Source of the DNA: Thermoplasmata archaeon
GTDB taxonomy: Archaea > Thermoplasmatota > Thermoplasmata > Thermoplasmatales > Thermoplasmataceae
DNA: 17,401 bases
NCBI GenBank assembly: GCA_021806345.1
Contig: JAJZXP010000260.1
Location: forward strand, 1-17,401
Direction of reading: 5' to 3'
Of this stretch, positions 7,309 to 15,167 are shown in pieces. The position numbers and the translations under genes were made by a program. The notes beneath the pieces were generated by a model, which did not search any database, was not told the origin of the DNA, and saw nothing but the letters and a program-made list of their open reading frames with translations. Position 1 is the first letter of the stretch; the number at the start of each line of letters is the position of its first letter.

Positions 7309-8344
7309 TTAATTCCCTTACCAGATCTAATTGCCAATCCTCCGGAGATTTCAATTTTGATGAAATATAATCATAATCATTCTCAGTCACTCCATAATCG
7401 CTGAGTTTCTTTCGTAAGTTAAGAGTTTCAAGCAATTCATTCAAAAGGAACACAGCATTTTCTGGTTTTTCTAATTTTAAGTCTCTTCCAGTAATGGAAG
7501 ATGCTATTTCTTTCATATCCTGTGGAAATATCTTTGCATAATATTTCATGGTAATCGGTAATGTAATGCAAGAAGTAACGCCATGAGGAATGTTAAATTT
7601 TGCTCCGATTATCTTGCCTATCTGGTGGCTTATCCCCATCGGAGAGTCAAAAACCTGAAAATATGAATACCATTCCCCAATCTGGCAGTGAAAGTGCGCT
7701 CCCACGTCATTTTTTCCAATATTCTTGAATAATAACTCAATACCACGTAATGCAGCATGTCTTCCTATTTCAGAAATGTTCGGTTGAATTATTGTCTCCA
7801 CACAGTGATCTATTGACCTGATTCCAGAGCTGTTCCAGAGAAACTCTGGAGTTTCCATTGTGGCAGATGGGTCCAGGAAAATTGCTGACACTGTAAGTTT
7901 CTTATCTCTTATTCCCTGCTTTTCACCTTCATTGGTGAAACCCGCAATGTGGGAAAATTCCGCAGCAGATAATGTAGTTGGTATTGCAATTTGCTTTACA
8001 TCAGTTCCATGATAGTACCTTATTGCCTTTCCCGAATCAATCACACTTCCTCCACCGTAGGTTATAATCCCATCGCACCCCTTAGAACTGATGATATCAA
8101 CTGCCCTCTCAATTTCGCTTAGAGGTGAATGTTGTGTAACATTGCTTATGACAGTATAATTAATTTTCAATTTTCCAAGAAAATCCAAAAAGCTTTTGCT
8201 TGCGGATACTGAGCTGCTTGTTAGAATCAGTGGATTTGCGATTTTATATTCTTCAAGAAGATCATTTATCTGATTTATTGACCCATTTCCGTAAATAACT
8301 CTGTCTATTGGAAGATAGTTGAATACACCAGTCAATTGTACCAC
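7295..8344 (-). CDS. maleylacetate-reductase-like iron-alcohol-dehydrogenase-family protein
   Basis: This 349-residue protein has the iron-type alcohol dehydrogenase fold. It carries the NAD(P) loop TYGGGSVIDSGKA (95-107), PTTLSAAEF (122-130), GIRSIDHCVE (174-183), GISHQIG (H240) and IPHGVTSC (H254). TTLSxxEF and G(I/V)RxxDH are typical of maleylacetate reductases; the Asp that binds iron in alcohol dehydrogenases is replaced by R176. The expected reaction is NAD(P)H-dependent reduction of the double bond of maleylacetate or a similar compound. It is the last gene of the tyrosine/homogentisate operon, where a maleylacetoacetate isomerase would be expected. It may instead reduce maleylacetoacetate (inference). 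The GTG start overlaps the dioxygenase stop by 13 bp, implying translational coupling. The alternative is another, unrelated Fe-ADH-fold dehydrogenase. Confidence 0.88.
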   Translation of the reverse strand: MVQLTGVFNYLPIDRVIYGNGSINQINDLLEEYKIANPLILTSSSVSASKSFLDFLGKLKINYTVISNVTQHSPLSEIERAVDIISSKGCDGIITYGGGSVIDSGKAIRYYHGTDVKQIAIPTTLSAAEFSHIAGFTNEGEKQGIRDKKLTVSAIFLDPSATMETPEFLWNSSGIRSIDHCVETIIQPNISEIGRHAALRGIELLFKNIGKNDVGAHFHCQIGEWYSYFQVFDSPMGISHQIGKIIGAKFNIPHGVTSCITLPITMKYYAKIFPQDMKEIASSITGRDLKLEKPENAVFLLNELLETLNLRKKLSDYGVTENDYDYISSKLKSPEDWQLDLVRELIREN

Positions 8345-9477
8345 GACATTGGGTATTCTTTATCTTCTATACTCTTTCCAAGATGAGTAAGCCATAAATG
8401 GTCGTAGGTTTCTATCATTACTGCCACTTCGTCCGTCGCGCTCTTTCCTATTGCTTCTTCAACTGCACCAGGCTGTGGGCCATGAACTATCCCTCTTACA
8501 TGTAATGTAACAGATCCCGGCTCTATACCTTTTCTGCTCATAAAATTTCCAGACGAATAAAACAAAAACTCGTCCACGTCTATGTTATTATGGTAATAAG
8601 AGATTGGAATACTCCTTTCGTGAAAATCAAATTTTCTTGGCAGAAATGTTGCCACCATCATTGATTTAGACGAAAAAGTTTCGTGAACCGGTGGGGGTTG
8701 ATGCAATTTTCCTACTATCGGAGCCATATTCTCAACATTAATTGTGAATGGGTAAAGATAACCATCCCAGCCTTCAACGTCAAGTGGACTAAAATCATGT
8801 TCCTCCTCCACTATTACATCTTCAAATTCAACACTTACCCAGTACTGTCCCTTAATGTTTTCAGGAGCTTTAAGCTCCGGAACCTGGATATCCCTGCTAT
8901 AATATGGTGTCCCTTCCTTTAATTGGCCATACTTATTCAGATATCTTTTAGGAATTTCCAGATTGTCCAGTGTTTGTAATATCAAAAAGTAACATTCTTC
9001 CGTATACTCTAGTCTGAAAGTTAGTCCCTTCGGAGCATATATATAATCTCCCTTTTCGAATTTCAGTTCGCCCAATGGTGAAATGAGGTTTCCTGAGCCC
9101 TGATGAACATAGAACAACATTTCATAGATAGCATTCCTGTAGAATCTGTTTTTATTAGATTCTTCAGGTTTGAATATCTGCACTTTCACCCTATCATTCT
9201 TCATTATGGTCTGTTTTCCGGTCAGAAGATCACCTTTTCTCTTCAATAAATTGGTTTTAAGATGTCTGTGGCTGAAAGACGTCTCATCTTTTTCCTCTTC
9301 ATTTTTCCTTATTTCTTTAAAGGACTTCACTCTCGTTGGCTCGTTTAAGTGATAGAGCAAGGAATATGCACCCTCAAAACTTTCTTCACCAAACAGTTCT
9401 TCTCTTCTTAACCCGCTCTCCTTATCGTACGTATGCCTAAATTCAGGCAGCCTTCCCTGCTTCACATAATATACCAA
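8332..9477 (-). CDS. hmgA: homogentisate 1,2-dioxygenase
   Basis: This 381-residue cupin-fold Fe(II) enzyme uses O2 to open the ring of homogentisate, giving maleylacetoacetate. The N-terminus MVYYVKQGRLPEFRHT matches the conserved family opening. The iron site is read from YYHNNIDVDEFLFY (H296 and E303) and GIVHGPQPG (H332), matching the His-Glu-His triad of the family. It is shorter than the human enzyme (445 residues), like many bacterial and archaeal homologues. The start is TTG at 9477, directly abutting the TAA of the upstream gene. A GGTGAT complementary to the 16S rRNA tail sits just before it (about 9484-9489), which supports this unusual start. It is third in the tyrosine catabolic operon, and its end overlaps the reductase gene by 13 bp. 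The O2 requirement implies an aerobic host. Confidence 0.93.
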   Translation of the reverse strand: MVYYVKQGRLPEFRHTYDKESGLRREELFGEESFEGAYSLLYHLNEPTRVKSFKEIRKNEEEKDETSFSHRHLKTNLLKRKGDLLTGKQTIMKNDRVKVQIFKPEESNKNRFYRNAIYEMLFYVHQGSGNLISPLGELKFEKGDYIYAPKGLTFRLEYTEECYFLILQTLDNLEIPKRYLNKYGQLKEGTPYYSRDIQVPELKAPENIKGQYWVSVEFEDVIVEEEHDFSPLDVEGWDGYLYPFTINVENMAPIVGKLHQPPPVHETFSSKSMMVATFLPRKFDFHERSIPISYYHNNIDVDEFLFYSSGNFMSRKGIEPGSVTLHVRGIVHGPQPGAVEEAIGKSATDEVAVMIETYDHLWLTHLGKSIEDKEYPMSWYN

Positions 9478-10353
9478 TTAAATCACCCGATTGCTTAAAG
9501 TACCCAACACGCTTGAACTTATTTCAACAAGGTCACCAATTTCCAGCCATCTTTTATTCGCGTCGCCCTTTTCAAATATACACCCTCCTGGAAGTGTGCC
9601 TGTCATGAGAATATCTCCTGCCTTTAGAGCAGTTCCCAGAGAGGCATATTCAATTATCTTTGGAATGCTAAAATAGATATCATTTAAATTTGATCTTGAA
9701 AACTCCTTGCCATTAATATACGAGGAAATTTCAATATCATATGACCTCCCATCCCACAATTGGTTAAGTTCATCCTTTGTTGTAATAAAGGGACCAATGC
9801 TCGTTGCAAAGTCCTTTGACTTAGACGGCCCAAGATTCAATTTTGACTCGGCCGCCCAGAGGTCTCTTGCACTCCAGTCATTCATCAGCGTTAACCCAAA
9901 TACATAATCCATTGCATTTTCCATTTTGATTTCATAGCCACTCTTTCCAATTATTATCCCCACTTCAACTTCTAAGTCTAATTTTTCTGTAAAATTGGGT
10001 TTCTTCATATTCTGTTCGCTTGGAATCAGTGCCTCTTTGTTTGAATAATAGTACACTGGAACATTATACCACTCATTTAACATGGTTAGTCCCCGGTTAT
10101 TTCTTGAATTCCTGACGTGCTCTTCAAAGGCGTAAAAATCTCGTACTTGATTTACCCTTTTTATAGGTATATCGAGAGTAAATTGCCCCGTGACTTGATT
10201 CATCCTCTTTTTTTCGAAGTTTTCAGTTAATTCTCTGAGGTCTCTATCAAAAAAATCCCCTTCCCTGATGAAGTTAGAGGCGTCATAATATTTGCCATTT
10301 TCATATACAAATGGGATCTTGCTCTGTCCTTTGGAAAGAAAACCTGTTTTCAT
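9478..10353 (-). CDS. fumarylacetoacetase-type hydrolase
   Basis: This 291-residue FAH-family protein has the full active-site set of fumarylacetoacetase. DFYAFEEH gives metal ligand D72 and catalytic H79, with the seven-residue spacing of D126/H133 in the mouse enzyme. LDLEVEVG gives E128 and E130, and LMNDWSARD gives D159. The stretch SKSKDFATSIGPFI (about 177-190) and GDILMTGTLPGG (246-257) complete the fold. The expected reaction is hydrolytic C-C cleavage of fumarylacetoacetate, or a related 3,5-dioxo acid, to acetoacetate plus a C4 diacid. The gene begins 9 bp after the 4-hydroxyphenylpyruvate dioxygenase gene and ends flush with homogentisate dioxygenase. Its N-terminal domain is shorter than in animal FAH, as in other prokaryotic members. 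Confidence 0.92.
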   Translation of the reverse strand: MKTGFLSKGQSKIPFVYENGKYYDASNFIREGDFFDRDLRELTENFEKKRMNQVTGQFTLDIPIKRVNQVRDFYAFEEHVRNSRNNRGLTMLNEWYNVPVYYYSNKEALIPSEQNMKKPNFTEKLDLEVEVGIIIGKSGYEIKMENAMDYVFGLTLMNDWSARDLWAAESKLNLGPSKSKDFATSIGPFITTKDELNQLWDGRSYDIEISSYINGKEFSRSNLNDIYFSIPKIIEYASLGTALKAGDILMTGTLPGGCIFEKGDANKRWLEIGDLVEISSSVLGTLSNRVI

Positions 10354-10362
10354 AATATATCT

Positions 10363-11448
10363 CTAAAGATTGCCTCTTCTTGCCTGGTCCTGTTCAATTG
10401 ACTGGAATAATGCTTTGAAATTTCCTTTGCCAAAGGATGTCGCTCCCTTTCTCTGTATGATTTCATAAAAGAAAGTAGGTCTATCGGATGTTGGTTTAGT
10501 AAATATTTGAAGCAGGTAGCCATCGTCGTCTCTATCCACCAATATTTCTAAATCTTGCAGCACGCTCAGATCCTCGTCTATCTCTCCAACTCTTTCAACC
10601 ATGTCTCTGTAATAGGAATCTGGCGCTTTCTGGAACTCAATCCCCCTCTTTCTCATATTTCCTACAGTCTTTATTATGTCATCTGTATGAAGTGCAATAT
10701 GCTGTACACCTGGCATATGATAATAATCAAGATATTCCTGAATTTGCGATTTCTTTTTACCCGGTGCTGGTTCATTTATGGGAAATACAATTTTTCTGTT
10801 GTTATACTGTACAACCTTGGATCTCAGTGAAGAATACTCAGTGCTGATGTCCTTGTCGTCAAAACTTATTAGTGGTTCAAAGCCCATTCCTTCAACGTAA
10901 AAGTCTACCCAGTTTTGCATCTTCTTTTCTTCTACATTTCCAACAATGTGATCAAATCTTGTTACTCCCATTGATGGAGATTCCAATTCCTCAACTGGAA
11001 TGAAGTTCGGTGGTAGGTTTCCTTCATATTCACTGTAATCATTTAATGAATGCAAAGTTTCACCGTAAGTTTGTGCAACAGATTTTTCTATTCTTCCATC
11101 CTCAGTTTTAATGATAGTGGGAGAAGACACCTTTACAACCTTTCTTTCCTTCAATTCATTTAGTGCATCATCAAGATTGTTAACAGTTATAGCTATATCC
11201 TTCACCCCATCACCATGTAAGGTTACTTGTTTAGCTATCTCACTGTAGGGATTAAGCGAATTAGTTATCATTACTTTGACTTTACCTTGCTGCATAAGGT
11301 ATGAAACTCTGTCTCTTACACCCGTTTCTGGCCCAGAATATCCAAGTATTTTAAATCCCAACCCGTATTTATGGTAATAAGCCCACTGTTTCGCTGAACC
11401 AACATAGAACTCTACATAATCAACTCGGTCCAGTGCCTTTGAAGTCAT
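10363..11448 (-). CDS. hpd: 4-hydroxyphenylpyruvate dioxygenase
   Basis: This 361-residue enzyme has two vicinal-oxygen-chelate domains and converts 4-hydroxyphenylpyruvate, the transamination product of tyrosine, to homogentisate with Fe(II) and O2. The iron ligands are H167 (FDHIVGN), H250 (GVQHIALHTDD) and E329 (FFYEIIQRKG). The C-terminal helix GKGNFKALFQSIEQDQARRG (340-359) is the family gate region. The frame is open upstream to a TTG at 11559, but the added 37 residues are hydrophobic, unlike the family, and the TATA box at 11468-11478 fits a leaderless ATG at 11448. It is the first gene of the four-gene homogentisate operon. A tyrosine aminotransferase must be encoded elsewhere. The related 4-hydroxymandelate synthase is unlikely given the neighbours. 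Confidence 0.95.
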   Translation of the reverse strand: MTSKALDRVDYVEFYVGSAKQWAYYHKYGLGFKILGYSGPETGVRDRVSYLMQQGKVKVMITNSLNPYSEIAKQVTLHGDGVKDIAITVNNLDDALNELKERKVVKVSSPTIIKTEDGRIEKSVAQTYGETLHSLNDYSEYEGNLPPNFIPVEELESPSMGVTRFDHIVGNVEEKKMQNWVDFYVEGMGFEPLISFDDKDISTEYSSLRSKVVQYNNRKIVFPINEPAPGKKKSQIQEYLDYYHMPGVQHIALHTDDIIKTVGNMRKRGIEFQKAPDSYYRDMVERVGEIDEDLSVLQDLEILVDRDDDGYLLQIFTKPTSDRPTFFYEIIQRKGATSFGKGNFKALFQSIEQDQARRGNL

Positions 11449-11467
11449 AATATATGATTCAAAGTAA

Positions 11468-11478
11468 ACTATAATAAC
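11468..11478 (-). promoter_or_regulatory. promoter of the tyrosine/homogentisate operon
   Basis: On the minus strand GTTATTATAGT is centred about 25 bp upstream of the ATG at 11448. It is the only convincing TATA box for the four genes running down to 7295, so they are probably one leaderless-start transcript. No clear operator palindrome is visible beside it. Confidence 0.6.
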
Positions 11479-11670
11479 ATTCCTAATGAATTTAAGCCAA
11501 TGATAGACTGTGTCAGTGTAACAATCAGTTAGATAAAAATTAATTATATTCAAATACAAATAAAAAACTTTATTTTTATGTCGTAAATTTTTTTATCCAG
11601 AAGTAAAATTGTGAGATCCAGAATTAAAACAAACAACACAAAAGAAATCGATTTTCCCTATAATTTTTGA
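11479..11670. other. AT-rich non-coding stretch between the operon promoter and the element remnant
   Basis: About 190 bp without a supported gene. It holds several A/T runs (for example CTTTATTTTTATG near 11568-11580 and a T7 run near 11588-11594). These could be weak promoter or regulatory DNA for the operon or the decayed left part of the adjacent element. No inverted repeat or coding signal stands out. Confidence 0.4.
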
Positions 11671-11835
11671 TTTTTGGTCGTCGTTAGGAGTTTGAGGGAG
11701 GCAATAAAACCCTTACATATTTGCATGTGGATACATGGACTCCTCTCAACAAAATATCCTTGTGCACTCGTGGCATGGATGTTTGTCCAACCCTATAATA
11801 TGGGAAGTCAGTTCCCTGAGAAGGAAGTCGATTAA
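11671..11835 (+). pseudogene. possible C-terminal remnant of a TnpB-like gene
   Basis: One frame is open for 54 codons from just after a TGA (11668-11670) to the TAA at 11833-11835. It contains SLREAIKPLHICMWIHG and ends QFPEKEVD. There is no start codon at a sensible place and no TATA box. The segment lies immediately upstream of the structured right end, where the tail of tnpB would be. The RuvC and zinc-ribbon motifs that would prove TnpB lie upstream in that protein and are missing here. It may simply be non-coding DNA. Confidence 0.35.
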
Positions 11836-11988
11836 AATGTAATGTTCGAAGGAACACATCGGTTTCAGAGATATGTTTCTCTGGGAAGGGAATGTCAACT
11901 GGTCAACAGTTGCAGTTAGTTGGAACCATACATAAGGGCATTGCAGAGACCAACAGAAAGCTCCAGTCCTTAGGACGGAGTAGTTGAT
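11791..11988 (+). ncRNA. candidate structured RNA (omega-RNA-like relic)
   Basis: Successive inverted repeats occur at close spacing: GGGAA/TTCCC (11802-11806 with 11812-11816), GTTC/GAAC (11844-11855), CAGAGA/TCTCTG (11866-11871 with 11878-11883), CAACTG/CAGTTG (11896-11901 with 11907-11912), and the terminal CTCC(A)GTCC/GGACGGAG (11961-11980). Five hairpins in under 200 bp of otherwise AT-rich DNA suggest RNA structure. If the IS605 reading is right, this is the scaffold region of a TnpB-associated guide RNA, with the guide beginning just after about 11988. No separate promoter is obvious. Whether it is still made is unknown. Confidence 0.35.
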
Positions 11989-12019
11989 AAAAACAAATTA
12001 ACATCACCTGCTGATAGAA

Positions 12020-12032
12020 AATATTTATATAC
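12020..12032 (+). promoter_or_regulatory. TATA box for the pilin-like gene
   Basis: AATATTTATATAC is centred about 28 bp before the ATG at 12054 and preceded by a purine-rich GATAGAAA. This is a good archaeal promoter with an almost leaderless start. Confidence 0.65.
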
Positions 12033-12053
12033 TGTCTAAATGTCATAGCCGGT

Positions 12054-12503
12054 ATGAAAGAGGTAGTTAGCAAGGATAAAGCAGTATCTCCTATTATAGC
12101 AACTATTTTGTTGATAGCAATTACTGTTGTTCTAGCTGCGACTTTAATCTCAATATTATCAAGCTTCACCAACTCTACCCACATAGAAGACATAAATTCG
12201 TCACTATCCTTAAGTCCGGCAATGAAAACTGCAACAGGCACATCCTATGACCTCAACATAACGTCAACCAGTACTTCTCCCCCCCTCAGTCAAATAACCA
12301 TTGAAATCTTCAATGGAAGTAAGGTTCTCTACGATGGACCTATCAAGAATGGATTGACAGGATCAGTAACATTTAATTTAGGTACTAACACTACATTCAA
12401 GGCTGGCGATGTAATCGAAATATCAATTCAAGGCAAAGAATTAATTTCCACAGTGGACCTGATTTATGCTTCAACCGAATTTTCGACAGTTACTCCTCTC
12501 TAA
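12054..12503 (+). CDS. archaeal type IV pilin-like protein
   Basis: This 149-residue precursor starts with a short charged leader and the archaeal pilin motif [18 protein letters not shown]. Prepilin peptidase would cut after A10, leaving VSPIIATIL at the mature N-terminus followed by the hydrophobic assembly helix (about 11-36). This matches the Pilin_N/DUF1628 family of surface pili and adhesins. The rest is a secreted strand-rich domain rich in Ser and Thr, with N-glycosylation sequons such as NST, NSS, NIT and NTT. It has its own promoter and stands alone: no assembly ATPase or membrane platform gene is nearby, so the machinery must be shared with another locus. Its last 14 bp overlap the convergent DUF255 gene. 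Confidence 0.85.
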   Translation: MKEVVSKDKAVSPIIATILLIAITVVLAATLISILSSFTNSTHIEDINSSLSLSPAMKTATGTSYDLNITSTSTSPPLSQITIEIFNGSKVLYDGPIKNGLTGSVTFNLGTNTTFKAGDVIEISIQGKELISTVDLIYASTEFSTVTPL

Positions 12504-14508
12504 TATTCATTTCCGCAATAAATCCAAGCACTTCATCAATATTTTTTCTATCTAAAACACAAGCTGAGGAATTACAAAGGGAAAAGACTCCGGCAGTGTG
12601 TTCATTATCTTGAAGATAATACTCAATCCTGACGTCTGAGTCTGAAAACATCTTTCTCATTTTTTCAACGGTATTTTTTCCCTGAAAGTTTCCCTTTAAA
12701 ACAAAGGAATTTTTTCTCATTAAAATCGTCTCCATTTTAAACGCAAAAAAAGATGGATACTTTTTAACATTATCTTCAACCTCAGGAGTAGTTAAGGGCA
12801 AAGGGTCGGCAAAATTTCCTGTAAGATTCTCTAAAAACTCAGCTCTCTCAAAAGCAGAAAATTGTGAAGGCATTGACGAATCTTCCTGCGATTCGAATGT
12901 TCCCACGAATGAACTCGATCCAGTTTTCCTGTAATTTTCTATTTCTTTTTTAAGTATTATTCTTGCTGTATCCATTATCTTCTCCGCTTCTTCAATTGGT
13001 AGTTGTTGTCCGGTGATCATTCCATATTGGAACATTCCTAACGCAATGAATGCGTAATCCGAAAAAAAGCCAGGAACGTATTTTCCATCATTGTACTTTA
13101 TATGAATAACCTTACCATCGCTAACCAAATTATTTCTAAGGTACTCGAAGAGGTCAGAGAAATCATCATAAATTGACTCGTCCTGTGTCATTGAGTACGC
13201 TGAACTCAACTGATAAAGTAAATACCCATTCAGGTCGCCACAGATCTTTGTATCGATGGAAGGGGGGTTTCTCTTTTCCCTTAACATTTTTAAGTCACTG
13301 AGGTTTTTTCTTAATTCACTGGTCAGGATTTTGTCAAAATCATGTAAAAAATGTTCCACATTCTTATTTTCGTTATTCATATACAGAATGTTTTCTCCGT
13401 TGGAAATTCCCTTAACGCTGTCTAGAAAATTTCCCTCTTCCATTATATTCATAATATTCAAAAAATTAGAGGATTCACTTCCCAAAGCATTGGCTAATTC
13501 CGAATATTTCCAGACGTAATATTTTCCTTCTACTCCATCAGAATCCGCATCTATGGCTGTAAAATACCCGCCTTTTGGATCTTTGAAATTGTCCCTGATA
13601 AATCCAAGTAAATCTCGTAAAGTTTCCCTGTACACATTCTTACCGGTAATTGAGAATCCTTTAGCCAGTGCTCCAACGAGACCAGCCTGATCATAGAGCA
13701 TTTTCTCGAAGTGGGGTATTTTCCATCCCGGGTCAGTAGCATATCGATGAAGTCCCGATGAAATATGGTCATAAATTCCACCCATTCTCATGGCACCTAA
13801 AGTAAGTTCCATCATTTTGAGTGTCTCACTCTTATTATTGTTCTCAAAGAATGTTCCCAGAAATGATAGGATGTGAGGTGAAGGAAATTTCATGGAATGA
13901 CCAAATCCTCCGTAGGTTTTATCAAAACTTTTTGATAATTGAGATAGGGCCATATCTGGCTGGATGGAAGTATCGCTTTGAATCATCTTGAGTGGTTTCT
14001 TATCCTTCGCATCTCCTTTAAAATCCAGAGCTTTCTTAACAATCTCATCAGGATTATCAATCCAAAGCTGATCTATGCTTTCTAAAAGTTCTATGATCCC
14101 CATTGAACCGTATCTGGAAGTTCTCGGAATATAAGTGAATGAAAAAACCGGTAAACCATCCGGTGTGAGTATCACGTTAAGTGGCCATCCTGCAGATCCG
14201 GTGGTTCTGTTCGAGAAATCAATAAATACAGAATCAATATCTGGCCGTTCTTCCCGATCTACCTTGATTGATACAAATCTCTGATTCATGAATTTTCCAA
14301 CATCTGACTGGCTGAAGCTTTCCATTTCCATTACATGACACCAGTGACACGTTGAATATCCTATGCTCAGGAAGATCAGTCTGTTCTCTTTCTTGGCTTT
14401 ATTAAATGCATCTTGACCCCATGGATACCAATCCACTGGGTTAAATAAATGCTGTAAAAGATAAGGACTGTTTTCAGAAGAAAGATGATTTTTTATTCCC
14501 TGATTCAT
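12490..14508 (-). CDS. thioredoxin-domain protein of the DUF255 (YyaL/SPATA20) family
   Basis: This 672-residue protein matches the COG1331/DUF255 family. The N-terminal segment [19 protein letters not shown] (13-31) is the family signature. It is followed by a thioredoxin-like domain with redox motif [10 protein letters not shown] (C54 and C57) and [11 protein letters not shown] (79-89 region). The remaining ~500 residues resemble the alpha/alpha-barrel of sugar epimerases/glycosidases, for example [19 protein letters not shown] and [13 protein letters not shown]. Full family length is retained with no frameshift. The biochemical role is not established; redox handling of unknown partners is likely. 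The family is widespread in bacteria, archaea and animals. The gene is divergent from the histidine phosphatase gene, sharing a 47-bp promoter region, and convergent with the pilin gene. Confidence 0.93.
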   Translation of the reverse strand: MNQGIKNHLSSENSPYLLQHLFNPVDWYPWGQDAFNKAKKENRLIFLSIGYSTCHWCHVMEMESFSQSDVGKFMNQRFVSIKVDREERPDIDSVFIDFSNRTTGSAGWPLNVILTPDGLPVFSFTYIPRTSRYGSMGIIELLESIDQLWIDNPDEIVKKALDFKGDAKDKKPLKMIQSDTSIQPDMALSQLSKSFDKTYGGFGHSMKFPSPHILSFLGTFFENNNKSETLKMMELTLGAMRMGGIYDHISSGLHRYATDPGWKIPHFEKMLYDQAGLVGALAKGFSITGKNVYRETLRDLLGFIRDNFKDPKGGYFTAIDADSDGVEGKYYVWKYSELANALGSESSNFLNIMNIMEEGNFLDSVKGISNGENILYMNNENKNVEHFLHDFDKILTSELRKNLSDLKMLREKRNPPSIDTKICGDLNGYLLYQLSSAYSMTQDESIYDDFSDLFEYLRNNLVSDGKVIHIKYNDGKYVPGFFSDYAFIALGMFQYGMITGQQLPIEEAEKIMDTARIILKKEIENYRKTGSSSFVGTFESQEDSSMPSQFSAFERAEFLENLTGNFADPLPLTTPEVEDNVKKYPSFFAFKMETILMRKNSFVLKGNFQGKNTVEKMRKMFSDSDVRIEYYLQDNEHTAGVFSLCNSSACVLDRKNIDEVLGFIAEMNIREE

Positions 14509-14523
14509 AGCTTCCTTATCTAA

Positions 14524-14539
14524 AACTATTATTATTATT
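14524..14539. promoter_or_regulatory. shared AT-rich promoter block between two divergent genes
   Basis: ACTATTATTATTATT lies about 23 bp from the start of the minus-strand DUF255 gene (14508) and about 25 bp from ATG 14556 of the plus-strand phosphatase. One AT-rich block may supply TATA boxes for both directions. The repeated TTA makes the exact boxes impossible to place by eye. Confidence 0.4.
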
Positions 14540-14555
14540 CATGCATTTCGCAGGC

Positions 14556-15167
14556 ATGAGTAAAATTGCCATTTTGGTAAGGCACGGAGAAAGCGAAGCA
14601 AACGTCAAAAATATAGCATCAGAAGACACTGAAGTTTTTCCACTTACTGAAAAGGGAAAGGACCAAGCATACAAAACGGGATTGGAATTAAAATTTCTCA
14701 AAGGTTCATTTGATCAAATATTTAGCAGTCCAGTTTTAAGAGCAAGGGAAACCGCGCACGAATTTCTTAGGGGAGTTGATGCGGAAAAGCAAATCAAGGT
14801 ATTAGAATATTTAAAAGAAACGAGCTTGGGTAAATTCAACAATGGTCACGCCAGTAAATTACCAACTCTTCACAAAGAAGAATTTGGGATTGAGTCGTTT
14901 TTAAGAAATGGCGAAAGGATGAGTCTTGCAATAAAAGACAGGAATGGACTAAACGTTTACTTTTCACACATGATCCCTATCAAAGCTGTTGTATGCAAAT
15001 ATTTAAGAATGGAAGAGGAGGAAGCGGAAGGAATTCACATTAAAAATGCTTCGTTCAGTATTATTAATGTTGAAAGTGAAGAAGTGATGTCCATAGGAAG
15101 CACTAAGCTGTCCGATAATTTAAGGAAAAGGCTTGTATCATTAACTTCTAAAAAAGCCGATCAGTGA
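14556..15167 (+). CDS. histidine phosphatase family protein (second copy)
   Basis: This 203-residue protein starts MSKIAILVRHGESEAN, with the phospho-accepting His at residue 10. It also has SSPVLRARETA (the phosphate-binding Arg) and FSHMIPIKAV, which supplies the second catalytic His where most relatives have SHG. An acidic stretch EYLKETSLGKF corresponds to the general-acid region. An in-frame ATG at 14541 would add MHFAG, which is not needed for the fold; promoter spacing favours 14556. Sequence similarity to the protein encoded at 5828-6367 is limited to the catalytic motifs, so they are not a recent duplication. The substrate is unknown. The last 27 bp overlap the convergent MFS gene. 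Confidence 0.9.
   Translation: MSKIAILVRHGESEANVKNIASEDTEVFPLTEKGKDQAYKTGLELKFLKGSFDQIFSSPVLRARETAHEFLRGVDAEKQIKVLEYLKETSLGKFNNGHASKLPTLHKEEFGIESFLRNGERMSLAIKDRNGLNVYFSHMIPIKAVVCKYLRMEEEEAEGIHIKNASFSIINVESEEVMSIGSTKLSDNLRKRLVSLTSKKADQ

Larger units (their letters stand above)
11671..11988 (+). mobile_element. decayed 3' end of an IS200/IS605-type (TnpB/IS1341) element
   Basis: A short open frame ending at 11835 is followed by a run of hairpins. The last is CTCCAGTCC-TTA-GGACGGAG (11961-11980), followed at once by TAGTTGAT (11981-11988). A terminal hairpin followed by (G)TAGTTGA/C is the typical look of the right end of archaeal IS605/IS1341 elements, with the tnpB stop a short way upstream. 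No intact transposase, TnpA gene or left end is present, so this would be an inactive remnant. The assignment rests on architecture and remembered end sequences, not on a database match. Confidence 0.45.

Noticed and set aside
10555..10830. Plus-strand open frame opposite the dioxygenase gene
   Set aside because: Antisense of a strongly conserved coding region, with no independent coding evidence.
11449..11559. Extension of 4-hydroxyphenylpyruvate dioxygenase to a TTG at 11559
   Set aside because: The 37 added residues are hydrophobic and unlike the family N-terminus, and the region contains the TATA box that fits a leaderless ATG at 11448.
11903..12241. Minus-strand 112-codon open frame across the pilin gene start
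   Set aside because: It lies opposite the pilin coding region and its promoter, has no promoter of its own and reads as low-complexity antisense.
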